This document shows positions 25,829-33,841 of a stretch of 64,000 nucleotides of DNA, one piece after another. The stretch is from positions 1-64,000 of the forward strand of contig LOEX01000127.1 in NCBI GenBank assembly GCA_001516125.1, in the 5' to 3' direction. This DNA comes from Sphingomonadales bacterium BRH_c42. Its GTDB lineage: Bacteria; Pseudomonadota; Alphaproteobacteria; Sphingomonadales; Sphingomonadaceae. Within the stretch, counting starts at the first letter, position 1; each line of letters begins with the position of its first letter. The notes under the pieces are model-generated. The model was not told where the DNA came from. It did no database searches and worked only from the letters and a program-made list of their open reading frames with translations. A program made the translations under genes and the position numbers.

Positions 25829-26701
25829 ATGTCCACGACATTCAAACTCGACACATCGACCAGCCGGGCCAACCCGACGCCGCAGCCGATGCGGCGGCTC
25901 ACCGTGCCTAATATCCGCGAGCGCAAGAGCGACGGCGTGACGCGCGAACCGCTGGTCATGCTGACGGCTTATACCGCCCGGCAGGCGCAGCTGCTCGATG
26001 CCCATTGCGACATATTGCTGGTGGGGGATTCGCTCGCGCAGGTCATCTACGGCCTGCCCACAACCGTGCCGGTCACGCTGGAGATGATGGCCAATCACGC
26101 CGCCGCCGTAGTGCGTGGTTCGTATCATTCGGTCGTGGTGGTCGATATGCCCTTCGGCACTTATGAAGCCTCGCCCCAGCAAGCCTTCGAAAGCGCTGCC
26201 TACCTGCTCAAGATCAGTGGAGCGGCGGCGGTGAAGCTGGAGGGCGGAGCGGCCATGGCCGAGACCGTGGCGTTCCTCAGCGAACGCGGTGTGCCGGTGA
26301 TGGGCCATGTCGGGCTGACCCCGCAGGCGGTGAACATCCTGGGCGGTTATGCCGCGCGCGGACGCAGCGATGTGGAGGCAGAAAAAATCGTCAGCGATGC
26401 CATGGCGCTGGACGTGGCCGGGGCCTTCGCGATTGTGATTGAGGGAGTGGTCGAACCGATCGCGATCGAGGCGACCAGGGTTGTCAGTTGCCCAACGATC
26501 GGCATCGGCGCCTCCGCCCAATGCGACGGGCAGGTGCTGGTTACCGAAGACATGCTGGGAATGTTCGAGCGGGTGCCCCGCTTCGTCAAGCGCTATGAGG
26601 ATATCGCGGCGATTATCGGCAAGGCCGCTGCCGCCTATGCCGAAGATGTGCGCGGCCGAAAGTTTCCCGGCACCGACCAGACCTATCAGCCCAAAGACTG
26701 A
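25829..26701 (+). CDS. panB: 3-methyl-2-oxobutanoate hydroxymethyltransferase
   Basis: First committed step to pantothenate: transfers a hydroxymethyl group from methylene-THF to ketoisovalerate. 290 residues. [17 protein letters not shown] and [18 protein letters not shown] carry the metal-binding Asp, [13 protein letters not shown] the second Asp; [14 protein letters not shown] and [11 protein letters not shown] follow; Glu in [10 protein letters not shown] and [16 protein letters not shown] finish the active site. The usual partner panC is not in the window. It is followed after eight bases by the DUF475 gene. Confidence 0.96.
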   Translation: MSTTFKLDTSTSRANPTPQPMRRLTVPNIRERKSDGVTREPLVMLTAYTARQAQLLDAHCDILLVGDSLAQVIYGLPTTVPVTLEMMANHAAAVVRGSYHSVVVVDMPFGTYEASPQQAFESAAYLLKISGAAAVKLEGGAAMAETVAFLSERGVPVMGHVGLTPQAVNILGGYAARGRSDVEAEKIVSDAMALDVAGAFAIVIEGVVEPIAIEATRVVSCPTIGIGASAQCDGQVLVTEDMLGMFERVPRFVKRYEDIAAIIGKAAAAYAEDVRGRKFPGTDQTYQPKD

Positions 26702-26709
26702 CCACAACC

Positions 26710-27807
26710 ATGCAGACTTTTACCCGTTTCTACGGCTTTTCGTTCATCTTCACGCTGGCCTGTTTTGCCCTGGGGGCGTGGTATGGCTGGTACGCCACCG
26801 GATCTCTGCTCGCCACGGCTGAAATCCTCTGGATCGTAACGATCCTGTCGGTGCTGGAAATTTCGCTCAGTTTTGACAATGCGGTGGTCAATGCTTCGGT
26901 GCTCAAGGAAATGGACGAGGTGTGGCAACGCCGGTTCCTCACCTGGGGCATTGCCTTTGCAGTGTTTGGCATGCGTATCGTGTTTCCGCTTGCCATCGTG
27001 GCAATTGCCGCGGGCCTGGGGCCGATTGAAACGGTCACGCTGTCGCTCAGTCAGCCGCAGGAGTATGAACGGATCGTCAATTCCGCGCACGTCGGCATCG
27101 CCGGTTTTGGTGGGGCGTTTCTTGCCATGGTCGGTCTCAAGTTCTTCTTCGATCAGGACAAGGCATTGCACTGGATTGGTGCGCTGGAACATTGGCTGAC
27201 CCGTTTTGCCGCGCTTCCTGCCGCCGAAATCGCGCTCCTTCTCCTGACGATGTGGGGAATTTCGACTCTTCTCGACCCTGCCGAAGCGCTGACCTTCCTG
27301 GTCGCCGGCATTCTCGGCCTTGTCACCTTCATCGCAGTCGAGGGGATCAGCACGATACTCGAGATGAAGGAGGAGGCGGCGCGCCTTCACGGCGCGGTGG
27401 TCCGCAGCGGGTTTGGCGGCTTCCTCTATCTGAACGTGCTCGATGCCAGCTTCAGCTTTGATGGGGTGATCGGCGCCTTCGCGCTCTCGAACAATATGAT
27501 CGTGATCGCCCTGGGCCTGTCGATCGGGGCAATGTTCGTGCGCTCGATGACCATCCATCTGGTGCACAAGGGCACGCTGGCGCAGTATCGCTATCTCGAA
27601 CACGGGGCCTTCTGGGCGATCATTGTTCTGGGCGCCATCATGCTGGTTTCGGCCAAGGTGCAAATTCCCGAAACGGTTACCGGGCTGATCGGCGCAATCC
27701 TGATCGGATTGTCATTCTGGTGGTCGGTGCGTCACAACCGGATCGAGGCTAGCCGGGCGATCGCGACAGATATTAAAACCGTGGATTATAAGGAAAATCA
27801 TGGTTGA
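26710..27807 (+). CDS. DUF475/TerC-like integral membrane protein
   Basis: 365 residues with about nine to ten membrane segments. The motifs LEISLSFDNAVVNASVL and LDASFSFDGVIGAFALSNN each contain an acidic SFD element, the hallmark of TerC-like proteins linked to metal ion export or tolerance. The protein begins eight bases after panB. Its last coding segment (27682-27774) is repeated at 29086-29178, and the present C-terminus (KTVDYKENHG) differs from the end coded in the second copy, which stops right after RAIATDI. The current tail was therefore probably acquired with the inserted DNA. Confidence 0.88.
   Translation: MQTFTRFYGFSFIFTLACFALGAWYGWYATGSLLATAEILWIVTILSVLEISLSFDNAVVNASVLKEMDEVWQRRFLTWGIAFAVFGMRIVFPLAIVAIAAGLGPIETVTLSLSQPQEYERIVNSAHVGIAGFGGAFLAMVGLKFFFDQDKALHWIGALEHWLTRFAALPAAEIALLLLTMWGISTLLDPAEALTFLVAGILGLVTFIAVEGISTILEMKEEAARLHGAVVRSGFGGFLYLNVLDASFSFDGVIGAFALSNNMIVIALGLSIGAMFVRSMTIHLVHKGTLAQYRYLEHGAFWAIIVLGAIMLVSAKVQIPETVTGLIGAILIGLSFWWSVRHNRIEASRAIATDIKTVDYKENHG
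27682..27774 (+). repeat. 93-bp direct repeat, copy 1 (in the DUF475 3' end)
   Basis: 93 bases matching 29086-29178 with four differences (about 96 percent). It codes GLIGAILIGLSFWWSVRHNR and following residues of the DUF475 protein. Copies are 1404 bases apart in direct orientation and flank a lipoprotein gene and a truncated lipase gene. This is the layout left when DNA is added at the 3' end of a gene, or by recombination between two similar loci. Confidence 0.95.
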
Positions 27808-28008
27808 CGTGATGCAATCATCTTTGCATCAAGAGGCATAAGCAAAAATTCGCGGGTCTCATTTCAGTGAGAAAGGAACGCAAGTTGCCAAGACTTGTGC
27901 GCGACCGAGCTATTGCTTTGTATCGATGTGACTGGCGGAGACCGGCATCAGATCGGCTCGATCACATGATGGGCACGCTCTCCCTCCCGCAATGGGCCGA
28001 CGGTTGAG

Positions 28009-28770
28009 ATGCGGGGAAGGACGATCCACAACCAGTCGAACTCACGCAGCCCACTCGTGGGCTGCAAATGGATCACAGTCCTTCTCTCTTCCTGGCTGCT
28101 TCTGGCTGCCTGCAATCCTTTCGACGATACGCCGACCTACCGTTATCGCATGACGGTGGAGGTCGATACGCCTGAAGGCCTAAAGACCGGATCAAGCGTG
28201 ATAGAAGTCGACACTCACATGGAAACCAATCCCGAGAGTCCATCCAGCCAACGCATCAATCGAAGTGCCATGGGGGAGGCTGCCATGGTGGACTTGGGCG
28301 AACGAGGCATTTTGTTCGCTCTGTTGCGTTCTGAAGATGATGTCGATTTTGCTGCGCGGATAATGTTTCTGCTTGCGCCGAAGGGGCTGGACAAGAACGG
28401 CGATGCCTTCTTGGGCCGCTTTGCCAATATGCTTGAATTGACGGAGCCCGTCGAGCTGCCGGCGACACAAGAGAAGATCAACCCGCCGCTGGCAAAGATG
28501 AAAGGTCGCCCCATGCTGGTGACATTCGGCGATCTTGTTGATCCCGCCAGTGTCGAACGGGTCGATCCCGATGATCTGGCTGCAACATTCGGCAAAGGCG
28601 TCTCGCTGCGCCGTATCACCGTGCAGATCACACGCGATCGGGTGACGACCGGGATCGAGAAGCGGTTGGGGTGGCTAAGTCAACTCAAAGGCATGAACTT
28701 GAGTCGGAGTGACTTCCCGGATGATGTGCCAGTGGGTGCGTTCTCCGAGATGTTCAGGAAAGGCAATTAG
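28009..28770 (+). CDS. Lipoprotein of unknown function
   Basis: 253 residues from ATG 28009. A long N-terminus is followed by a hydrophobic stretch and lipobox LLLAAC at about residues 31-36, so it should be an anchored lipoprotein. The mature part begins PTYRYRMTVEVDTPEGLKTG and is otherwise not recognised. It lies inside the DNA between the two 93-bp repeats and is followed after three bases by a truncated lipase-like gene. A lipoprotein beside a lipase recalls effector-immunity pairs, but that is only a suggestion. Upstream, 27811-27830 holds an inverted repeat GATGCAA/TTGCATC. Confidence 0.72.
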   Translation: MRGRTIHNQSNSRSPLVGCKWITVLLSSWLLLAACNPFDDTPTYRYRMTVEVDTPEGLKTGSSVIEVDTHMETNPESPSSQRINRSAMGEAAMVDLGERGILFALLRSEDDVDFAARIMFLLAPKGLDKNGDAFLGRFANMLELTEPVELPATQEKINPPLAKMKGRPMLVTFGDLVDPASVERVDPDDLAATFGKGVSLRRITVQITRDRVTTGIEKRLGWLSQLKGMNLSRSDFPDDVPVGAFSEMFRKGN

Positions 28771-28773
28771 ACG

Positions 28774-29181
28774 ATGGATCGCGAAGTATTTCTATCATTG
28801 CTCGCCCTGGATAGTTACAATCGAGGCTATAACGCCGCCGTTGGCGATCTCGATGAGAGCGGAAGCATTGGGACCGCCACTATTCGGCCATTCGAGCCGG
28901 ATGAGCAAGATGGCTGGCAAGCAGCCGGTTTCTACGCCGTCGCCTACGAGTGGAACGGCGAAACGGTGATTTCGTATCGTGGCACGAATGACTTGCTCGA
29001 CCCGTTCACTGGATGGACAATCGGGGCGGGGTTTGATGGCGCGAGCCAAGCCGGATTAGCGATTGAATTTTATGAGGCAGTAAGGGGGCTGATCGGCGCA
29101 ATCCTGATCGGGCTGTCATTCTGGTGGTCGGTGCGCCACAACCGGATCGAGGCTAACCGGGCGATCGCGACAGATATTTAG
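28774..29181 (+). pseudogene. Truncated lipase-like gene fused in frame to a DUF475 tail
   Basis: 135 codons. The first 103 (LSLLALDSYNRGY, GFYAVAYEWNGETVISYRGTND) match the start of class 3 lipase or Mbeg1-like hydrolases, where SYRGT forms part of the oxyanion loop. The frame then enters the second 93-bp repeat and ends as the DUF475 C-terminus (LIGLSFWWSVRHNRIEANRA) with TAG at 29179. The GxSxG nucleophile region is missing, so it cannot be an active lipase. It is a fusion created by the duplication, not a designed protein. Confidence 0.85.
29086..29178 (+). repeat. 93-bp direct repeat, copy 2
   Basis: Second copy of the DUF475 3' end. The reading frame of DUF475 ends with TAG immediately after this copy. 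It overlaps the last 26 bases of the convergent symporter gene (stop at 29153-29155). That makes copy 2 the likely original junction between DUF475 and the symporter, and copy 1 plus the intervening 1.3 kb the addition. Confidence 0.95.
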
Positions 29182-30118
29182 CGAGAGGTGCCGCTATCAC
29201 CAACTGCAGCAGATGATAGAGCAGCAGCGGCGCGATCACGAACCCCGCGATTTCCGGCGCGAACAGGATCGCAGCGAGCGGCGCGCCGACTGCAACGCTC
29301 TTTTGCGCCCCGGCAAAAAGGAAGGCGATCCGGTCTTCGCGCGCAAACGACAAGGCACCGCCCAGCACCCAGGCGCCAAGCTTTGCAAGCAGCAGGTAGG
29401 CCAGCACCAGCATCCCCAACTGCAACCAATCCTCAGCCGCAAACATTCGCGCCAGTCCCTGCTCGACCGCGCCGGAAAAGGCGACATAGACGGCAATCCC
29501 GATCACAATCCGGTCGAGCCAGACGATCTTGTCCTTCCGCTCCAGGATCCAGCCGCGGGTCCAGCCCTGCAAAGCCTGACCGATCATGAATGGCAGCACC
29601 AACATCAGCGCGATCCGCCAGATCGCGTCATTCCCTAACTCGGCCAGTTCTCCCCCGCCCAGCAGTGCGAACAGCGGCGCGGTAACAAGCACGCCCGTGA
29701 TGTTGATCAAGGCCGCGCCCACCACCGCCAGCGCGATATTCCCGCCCGCGAGCGTGGTGTATGAGGTGGCCGACTGGATCGTCGATGGCAGAGTTCCCAG
29801 ATAGAGAAAACCCAACGCCACGAGCGGTGGAAGATGCGCGGCAGCCAGCCGCGAAAATCCCAGCCCCAGGATCGCCATTGCCCCGAACACCCAGACAAGC
29901 AGCGGCAGGAAATAACGCCAGTTGGCAAACGCGCGTATAATCTCACCGCGCGCAACTCGCATGCCATTGACCAGGAACAGCGCAAAGATCGCGGTGCTGG
30001 CAACATCTTGCGCGACCGGCCTGGTTTCGCCGCCAACGGGCAGGATGAAGCCCGCCAGCGTTGCCAGCATCAGGACGGCGATCATCGGATCGTTGAAGAG
30101 CGAAAGGCGTTTTCTCAA
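29153..30118 (-). CDS. Bile acid:sodium symporter family protein (SBF-like)
   Basis: 321 residues with about ten membrane segments, the length of the SBF-like family PF13593. Typical blocks are the first re-entrant region TLPSTIQSATSYTTLAGGNIA and the second GAQKSVAVGAPLAAILF, which hold the sodium-site polar residues. The N-terminus FNDPMIAVLMLATLAGFILP is standard. It should be a sodium-coupled organic anion transporter; substrate unknown. Its 3' end overlaps the duplicated DUF475 tail on the opposite strand. It lies eight bases downstream of prsR. Confidence 0.87.
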   Translation of the reverse strand: MRKRLSLFNDPMIAVLMLATLAGFILPVGGETRPVAQDVASTAIFALFLVNGMRVARGEIIRAFANWRYFLPLLVWVFGAMAILGLGFSRLAAAHLPPLVALGFLYLGTLPSTIQSATSYTTLAGGNIALAVVGAALINITGVLVTAPLFALLGGGELAELGNDAIWRIALMLVLPFMIGQALQGWTRGWILERKDKIVWLDRIVIGIAVYVAFSGAVEQGLARMFAAEDWLQLGMLVLAYLLLAKLGAWVLGGALSFAREDRIAFLFAGAQKSVAVGAPLAAILFAPEIAGFVIAPLLLYHLLQLVIAAPLAKYLSRSPG

Positions 30119-30126
30119 GGCCTGCG

Positions 30127-31491
30127 TCAGCCCTGCAGTTCATACTGCTTGAGCAGATCATAAAGCGTCGGCCTGCTGATCCCCAGCATCTTTGCGGTGT
30201 TCGAGATATTGCCCTCGCTGCGTGCCAGCGCGCGGCGGATCACGCGCCGGTCTGCTTCCTCGCGCGCCGTTTTAAGGTTCAGCGCGTCGGCGTGTTCGCC
30301 CTCGCCTTCGCCCAGATCGAGGTCGTCCGCACTTACCATCTTACCTTCGGCCATGATCACGGCGCGTTTTACGCGGTTTTCAAGTTCGCGCACATTGCCC
30401 GGCCAGTTCCAGGCATCGATCGCGCTCAGCGCTTCGGAGGCAAAGCCTTTGACCTGCGGATTCATCTCGGCGGAAAAGCGCTTCAGAAACGCCTTGGCCA
30501 ACAGCGTGGCGTCGCCCGGGCGTTCGGCCAGAGAGGGGATGCGGATCACGATTTCGGCCAGGCGATAGAACAGATCCTCGCGGAATTTCCCCTCGCCGAT
30601 CATCGCTTCGAGGTCTTGATGGGTCGCGCACACGATCCGCGTATTGACCGCAATCGCGCTGCGCCCGCCCACCCGCTCGATCGTGCGTTCCTGCAAAAAG
30701 CGCAGCAGCTTGACCTGAAGCGGCAACGGAATATCGCCCACCTCATCGAGGAACAGTGTACCCCCATCGGCGCTTTCGATCTTGCCCTCGGTGGTCTTGA
30801 CTGCGCCCGTGAAGGCGCCCTTTTCATGCCCGAACAGTTCGCTTTCGAGCAGGTTCTCGGGGATGGCCGCGCAGTTGATCGCAACGAACGGCCCCTTGCG
30901 CCGGTCGCTAGCGTCATGAAGTCCGCGCGCGAGCAGTTCCTTGCCGGTGCCGCTTGCCCCCAGCAGCATGACCGAGACATTGGTGTTCGCCACCCGTTCG
31001 ATAGTGCGCGCGACCTTGATCATTTCCGGAGCCGAAGTGATCAGAGTGCCAAGCACTGTCTTGTCTTCGTTCACTTTTTCGGCCAGGCGCCGGTTTTCCT
31101 GCTCGATCCCGTAGAGATTGTAGGCCCGCCGGACGATCAGGCCCAATTCCTCGATATCGACCGGTTTCTGGTAAAAATCGTAAGCTCCCCGCTCGATGGC
31201 CTGAAGCGCGCTCTCGCGCGCACCGTGACCCGTGGCAACAATCACCTTGGCATCGGGTTTCAGCGCCATGATCGCATCGAGCACGGCAAAGCCTTCGCTG
31301 GTGCCATCAGGATCGGGCGGCAGGCCAAGATCGAGCGTGACGACCGCAGGTTCGTGCGCGCGCAATGCGGAGATGGCGCTGTCACGGTCGATCGCGGGGA
31401 TCACCTCGAAATCGTCATAGGCCCACTTGAACTGCGCCTGCAGCCCCTCGTCATCTTCCACGACAAGCAAGATAGGACGTTTCTCGGTCAT
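30127..31491 (-). CDS. prsR: PEP-CTERM-box response regulator (sigma-54 activator) PrsR
   Basis: 454 residues. Receiver domain with phosphorylation Asp54 (VTLDLGLPPD). AAA+ domain with LLGASGTGKELLARG, the sigma-54 contact GAFTGA and DEVGDIPLPLQ. C-terminal Fis-type helix-turn-helix (NISNTAKMLGISRPTLYDLL). The receiver has the proline-rich PPDPDGTSEG loop seen in PrsR. It is coupled to prsK by a four-base overlap (31488-31491). In relatives this pair controls exopolysaccharide-linked PEP-CTERM/exosortase genes, none of which is in the window. Confidence 0.93.
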   Translation of the reverse strand: MTEKRPILLVVEDDEGLQAQFKWAYDDFEVIPAIDRDSAISALRAHEPAVVTLDLGLPPDPDGTSEGFAVLDAIMALKPDAKVIVATGHGARESALQAIERGAYDFYQKPVDIEELGLIVRRAYNLYGIEQENRRLAEKVNEDKTVLGTLITSAPEMIKVARTIERVANTNVSVMLLGASGTGKELLARGLHDASDRRKGPFVAINCAAIPENLLESELFGHEKGAFTGAVKTTEGKIESADGGTLFLDEVGDIPLPLQVKLLRFLQERTIERVGGRSAIAVNTRIVCATHQDLEAMIGEGKFREDLFYRLAEIVIRIPSLAERPGDATLLAKAFLKRFSAEMNPQVKGFASEALSAIDAWNWPGNVRELENRVKRAVIMAEGKMVSADDLDLGEGEGEHADALNLKTAREEADRRVIRRALARSEGNISNTAKMLGISRPTLYDLLKQYELQG

Positions 31492-33608
31492 TGTTCCGCC
31501 TCTGATTCAATGGGCCTGCCGGACCCGGCAATCGCCTGCATGGCAGCGAGCGGCAGGAACACCGAGACGCGCGTCCCTATCCCCTCGCGCGAATCGACCT
31601 CGAGCCGCCCGCCCATTGCCCGGATCAGCTCGCGCGCCTCGAACGCGCCGATGCCGAAGCCATTGTTCTTCGACGATACGAACGGTCTGAACAGGCCATT
31701 GCGAACGAAGCCGGGCGACATGCCGACGCCGCGATCGGTCACATCGATTCTTCCGCACACACCGTCGCGCGCCACGGCCAGCTGCACCGCCGCATCGCTG
31801 GTGCTGGCATCGATCGCGTTCTGCAGAATGTGCGACATCGCCTGATCGAGCGCCTCTGCATTGGCGTTCACGTCGCACGGGACGGCACTTGCCACCTCCA
31901 CTTTGTGCAACCCGCGGAATCTCTCAGCGATGCCGTTGACTACGCCTGCCAGGTCGATTGGTTGCAACTGCGCCACATGCCCGGCGCCATAACGCCCCAG
32001 CCGGGCCAGCAGCGCGTTGAGCTTGTCCGCGCTGTTGCGCAGGGTCACCATCATGTCGGCGCGAAATTCGGGATTGTCGGCATGCTTTTCAGCATTGCGC
32101 GCGAGCATGGACAGCTGGCTGGCCAGGTTCTTGATGTCATGAATCACGAAGGCGATGCGCCTGCTGAATTCGTCAAACCGGCTTGCCTCCATCAATGCGC
32201 GCTGCACTGCCTGTTCCGCAAGATAGCTCGCCAATTGCTGCCCAACCACACGCAGCAGATCGAGATCCTCCCAATCCAGCCGCCTGCCGCTCTTCGGACG
32301 CGCCAGCACCACCGCCCCGACCAGCCGGTCGAAATGGAGCAAAGGAACCAGCGCCCAGCCCTGGTCCAGTTCCGCAAGCCATTGCGGAACCTGCGCTTCA
32401 CCGGGGTTGAGCCGTTCGTCCTCGCGCATCCGGTCGAGATCGAGAATCTGTCCCTGCTGCTCCAGATATCCGGCCAGTGCGTAGTTTCCGGCCACGGTCG
32501 GCACATCGGGTTCAGGCCATTGCCAGCGCGCAACCAGCGAAAGATTGGCTTCCTCGTCAGGCGCAAGCAGGAACCCGCCGGGGCTGTCGGTAATATCGGC
32601 CATTGCCTTGATCAACCGTTCGTGCAGGCTGCTTTGCTGCGAACCGCGCTGGCCGATCGTGCCTGTAAAGCGCAGCCATTCCTCGCGATAATCGTAACGG
32701 TGCTGGAACAGATGTTTCGACAGCTTTTGCTTCAACCAGTCGCGCAAGCGCTGCGAAGGCAACCAGATGATCGCCCCCACGCTCGCAAATACGAAGAATG
32801 CGACCTGGGAAAGGCGGGCCAGATCGCCGCCGACCAGCGCCAGCGATTGGGTGACGACCACCATCAGCAGGAGATATGCGCCGATCACCAGGAGTGACAG
32901 GCTGCGGAAGGTCACTGCGCGCGATGGGCTGAACTGCAAACCGGCCGATACCGCCGTGCTGCCCACTGCCAGCGACACAGCCAGCCCGATCGCCAGATAT
33001 CCTCGCAGCGCCCAGAGCAATTCGGGAGCTGCCCCGCCCAGGTAGGCGATGGTGTAGATGTTCAGCTCGTAACCCCAGACCACCGCCAGGGCGGTCGAAC
33101 TCCAGCGTAGCAGTGCCCGCGAATTGGCGGTCGCCCCGACATAGAGGTTGTGCAGCAGCACCAGTGCGCCGATCGCCGCCATCATCCGCAGCATCGCCGA
33201 AATTTCGAATGCCAGCACCTCCAGCCCAGGGTTGTCGGCGTATTCGATTCGCACCATCAGCAGCGGCAGTTGCAGCAGTTCGACGAACGCCAGGGCGACG
33301 ACCACCGGCCTGACCGTTCCCATGCTCTCATCCCGGCCGTCGTTGGCAAACAGGCGGAAAACCAGCAGGATCCATGCAACGTTCCGGCCGATCTCGGCAT
33401 ATCTGACCGACGAGCCATCCGGATCGAAGACCACCGACGTCACGCACCACACACCGGTGAAAGCGATCGCCAGAATGGCTGCCAGCCGGTCGGATCGATC
33501 CTTGTCCCCATGGCTGACGATCCAGAATGCCGCGAGCACGCAGGCAATCGCTCCTGCCAGATAACCCACCGGACCAACCCCGGTCAGTAATGGTGTCCCG
33601 GTGTCCAT
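31488..33608 (-). CDS. prsK: PEP-CTERM system histidine kinase PrsK
   Basis: 706 residues from ATG 33608; the open frame begins 35 codons earlier but those lack membrane character. About eight to ten membrane segments in the first 290 residues, a GAF-like domain (about 320-460), then the phosphoacceptor His in FVIHDIKNLASQLSML (about residue 487). The ATPase region includes GVGMSPGFVRNGLFRPF and GFGIGAFEARELIRAMGG. The FVIHDIKN form rather than the usual HE[FL]RTPL is characteristic of PrsK. Overlap with prsR shows that they form one two-component system. Confidence 0.92.
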   Translation of the reverse strand: MDTGTPLLTGVGPVGYLAGAIACVLAAFWIVSHGDKDRSDRLAAILAIAFTGVWCVTSVVFDPDGSSVRYAEIGRNVAWILLVFRLFANDGRDESMGTVRPVVVALAFVELLQLPLLMVRIEYADNPGLEVLAFEISAMLRMMAAIGALVLLHNLYVGATANSRALLRWSSTALAVVWGYELNIYTIAYLGGAAPELLWALRGYLAIGLAVSLAVGSTAVSAGLQFSPSRAVTFRSLSLLVIGAYLLLMVVVTQSLALVGGDLARLSQVAFFVFASVGAIIWLPSQRLRDWLKQKLSKHLFQHRYDYREEWLRFTGTIGQRGSQQSSLHERLIKAMADITDSPGGFLLAPDEEANLSLVARWQWPEPDVPTVAGNYALAGYLEQQGQILDLDRMREDERLNPGEAQVPQWLAELDQGWALVPLLHFDRLVGAVVLARPKSGRRLDWEDLDLLRVVGQQLASYLAEQAVQRALMEASRFDEFSRRIAFVIHDIKNLASQLSMLARNAEKHADNPEFRADMMVTLRNSADKLNALLARLGRYGAGHVAQLQPIDLAGVVNGIAERFRGLHKVEVASAVPCDVNANAEALDQAMSHILQNAIDASTSDAAVQLAVARDGVCGRIDVTDRGVGMSPGFVRNGLFRPFVSSKNNGFGIGAFEARELIRAMGGRLEVDSREGIGTRVSVFLPLAAMQAIAGSGRPIESEAEQ

Positions 33609-33753
33609 CACCTGCCGGCCTTTCTCGACAGCACCGGCGCATGCCGCCCCAAATGAGGTCCGGCGGCATTGCTGACAGTGAAGCGCAGTTCCTTCATCTA
33701 TTCCATCTCGCAAGACCTGTGATGCACCAGCAATATAGCCGATAGAAGTGAAA

Positions 33754-33770
33754 TGTCGGTAAAATTTACA
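33754..33770 (-). promoter_or_regulatory. Possible PrsR-type binding element upstream of prsK
   Basis: The minus strand reads TGTAAATTTTACCGACA, an AT-rich core with a CCGACA end. From memory this resembles the cis element described upstream of PEP-CTERM genes controlled by PrsR. It lies about 145 bases before the prsK start. No convincing -24/-12 sigma-54 promoter with GG and TTGC was found between it and prsK, so the assignment is tentative. Confidence 0.3.
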
Positions 33771-33818
33771 CTTTGACGACTACATGCTGCTTTTACAAGC
33801 TTTTCCCTGGGGGAAACT

Positions 33819-33838
33819 GGCCACCGCGCGCGGTGGCC
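33819..33838 (-). terminator. Perfect 20-bp GC palindrome after the regulator gene, terminator candidate
   Basis: GGCCACCGCG / CGCGGTGGCC with no loop bases left over, three bases beyond the stop of the ScfR-like regulator. On the minus strand the following bases are AGTTTCCCCC, so the T-run is weak. It probably helps end the regulator transcript before the prsK promoter region. Confidence 0.5.
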
Positions 33839-33841
33839 GGG

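Noticed and set aside
27804-27832. Promoter starting with TTGACG at 27804 for the lipoprotein gene
   Set aside because: No -10 box at 16-18 bases; the adjacent GATGCAA/TTGCATC repeat is noted only as a possible site.
27682-29178. Insertion sequence between the 93-bp repeats
   Set aside because: No transposase or integrase reading frame, and no terminal inverted repeats; the repeats are pieces of the DUF475 gene.
33640-33720. Sigma-54 promoter for prsK
   Set aside because: A TTGC-like element is present on the minus strand near 33690, but the GG of the -24 box at the required distance is missing.
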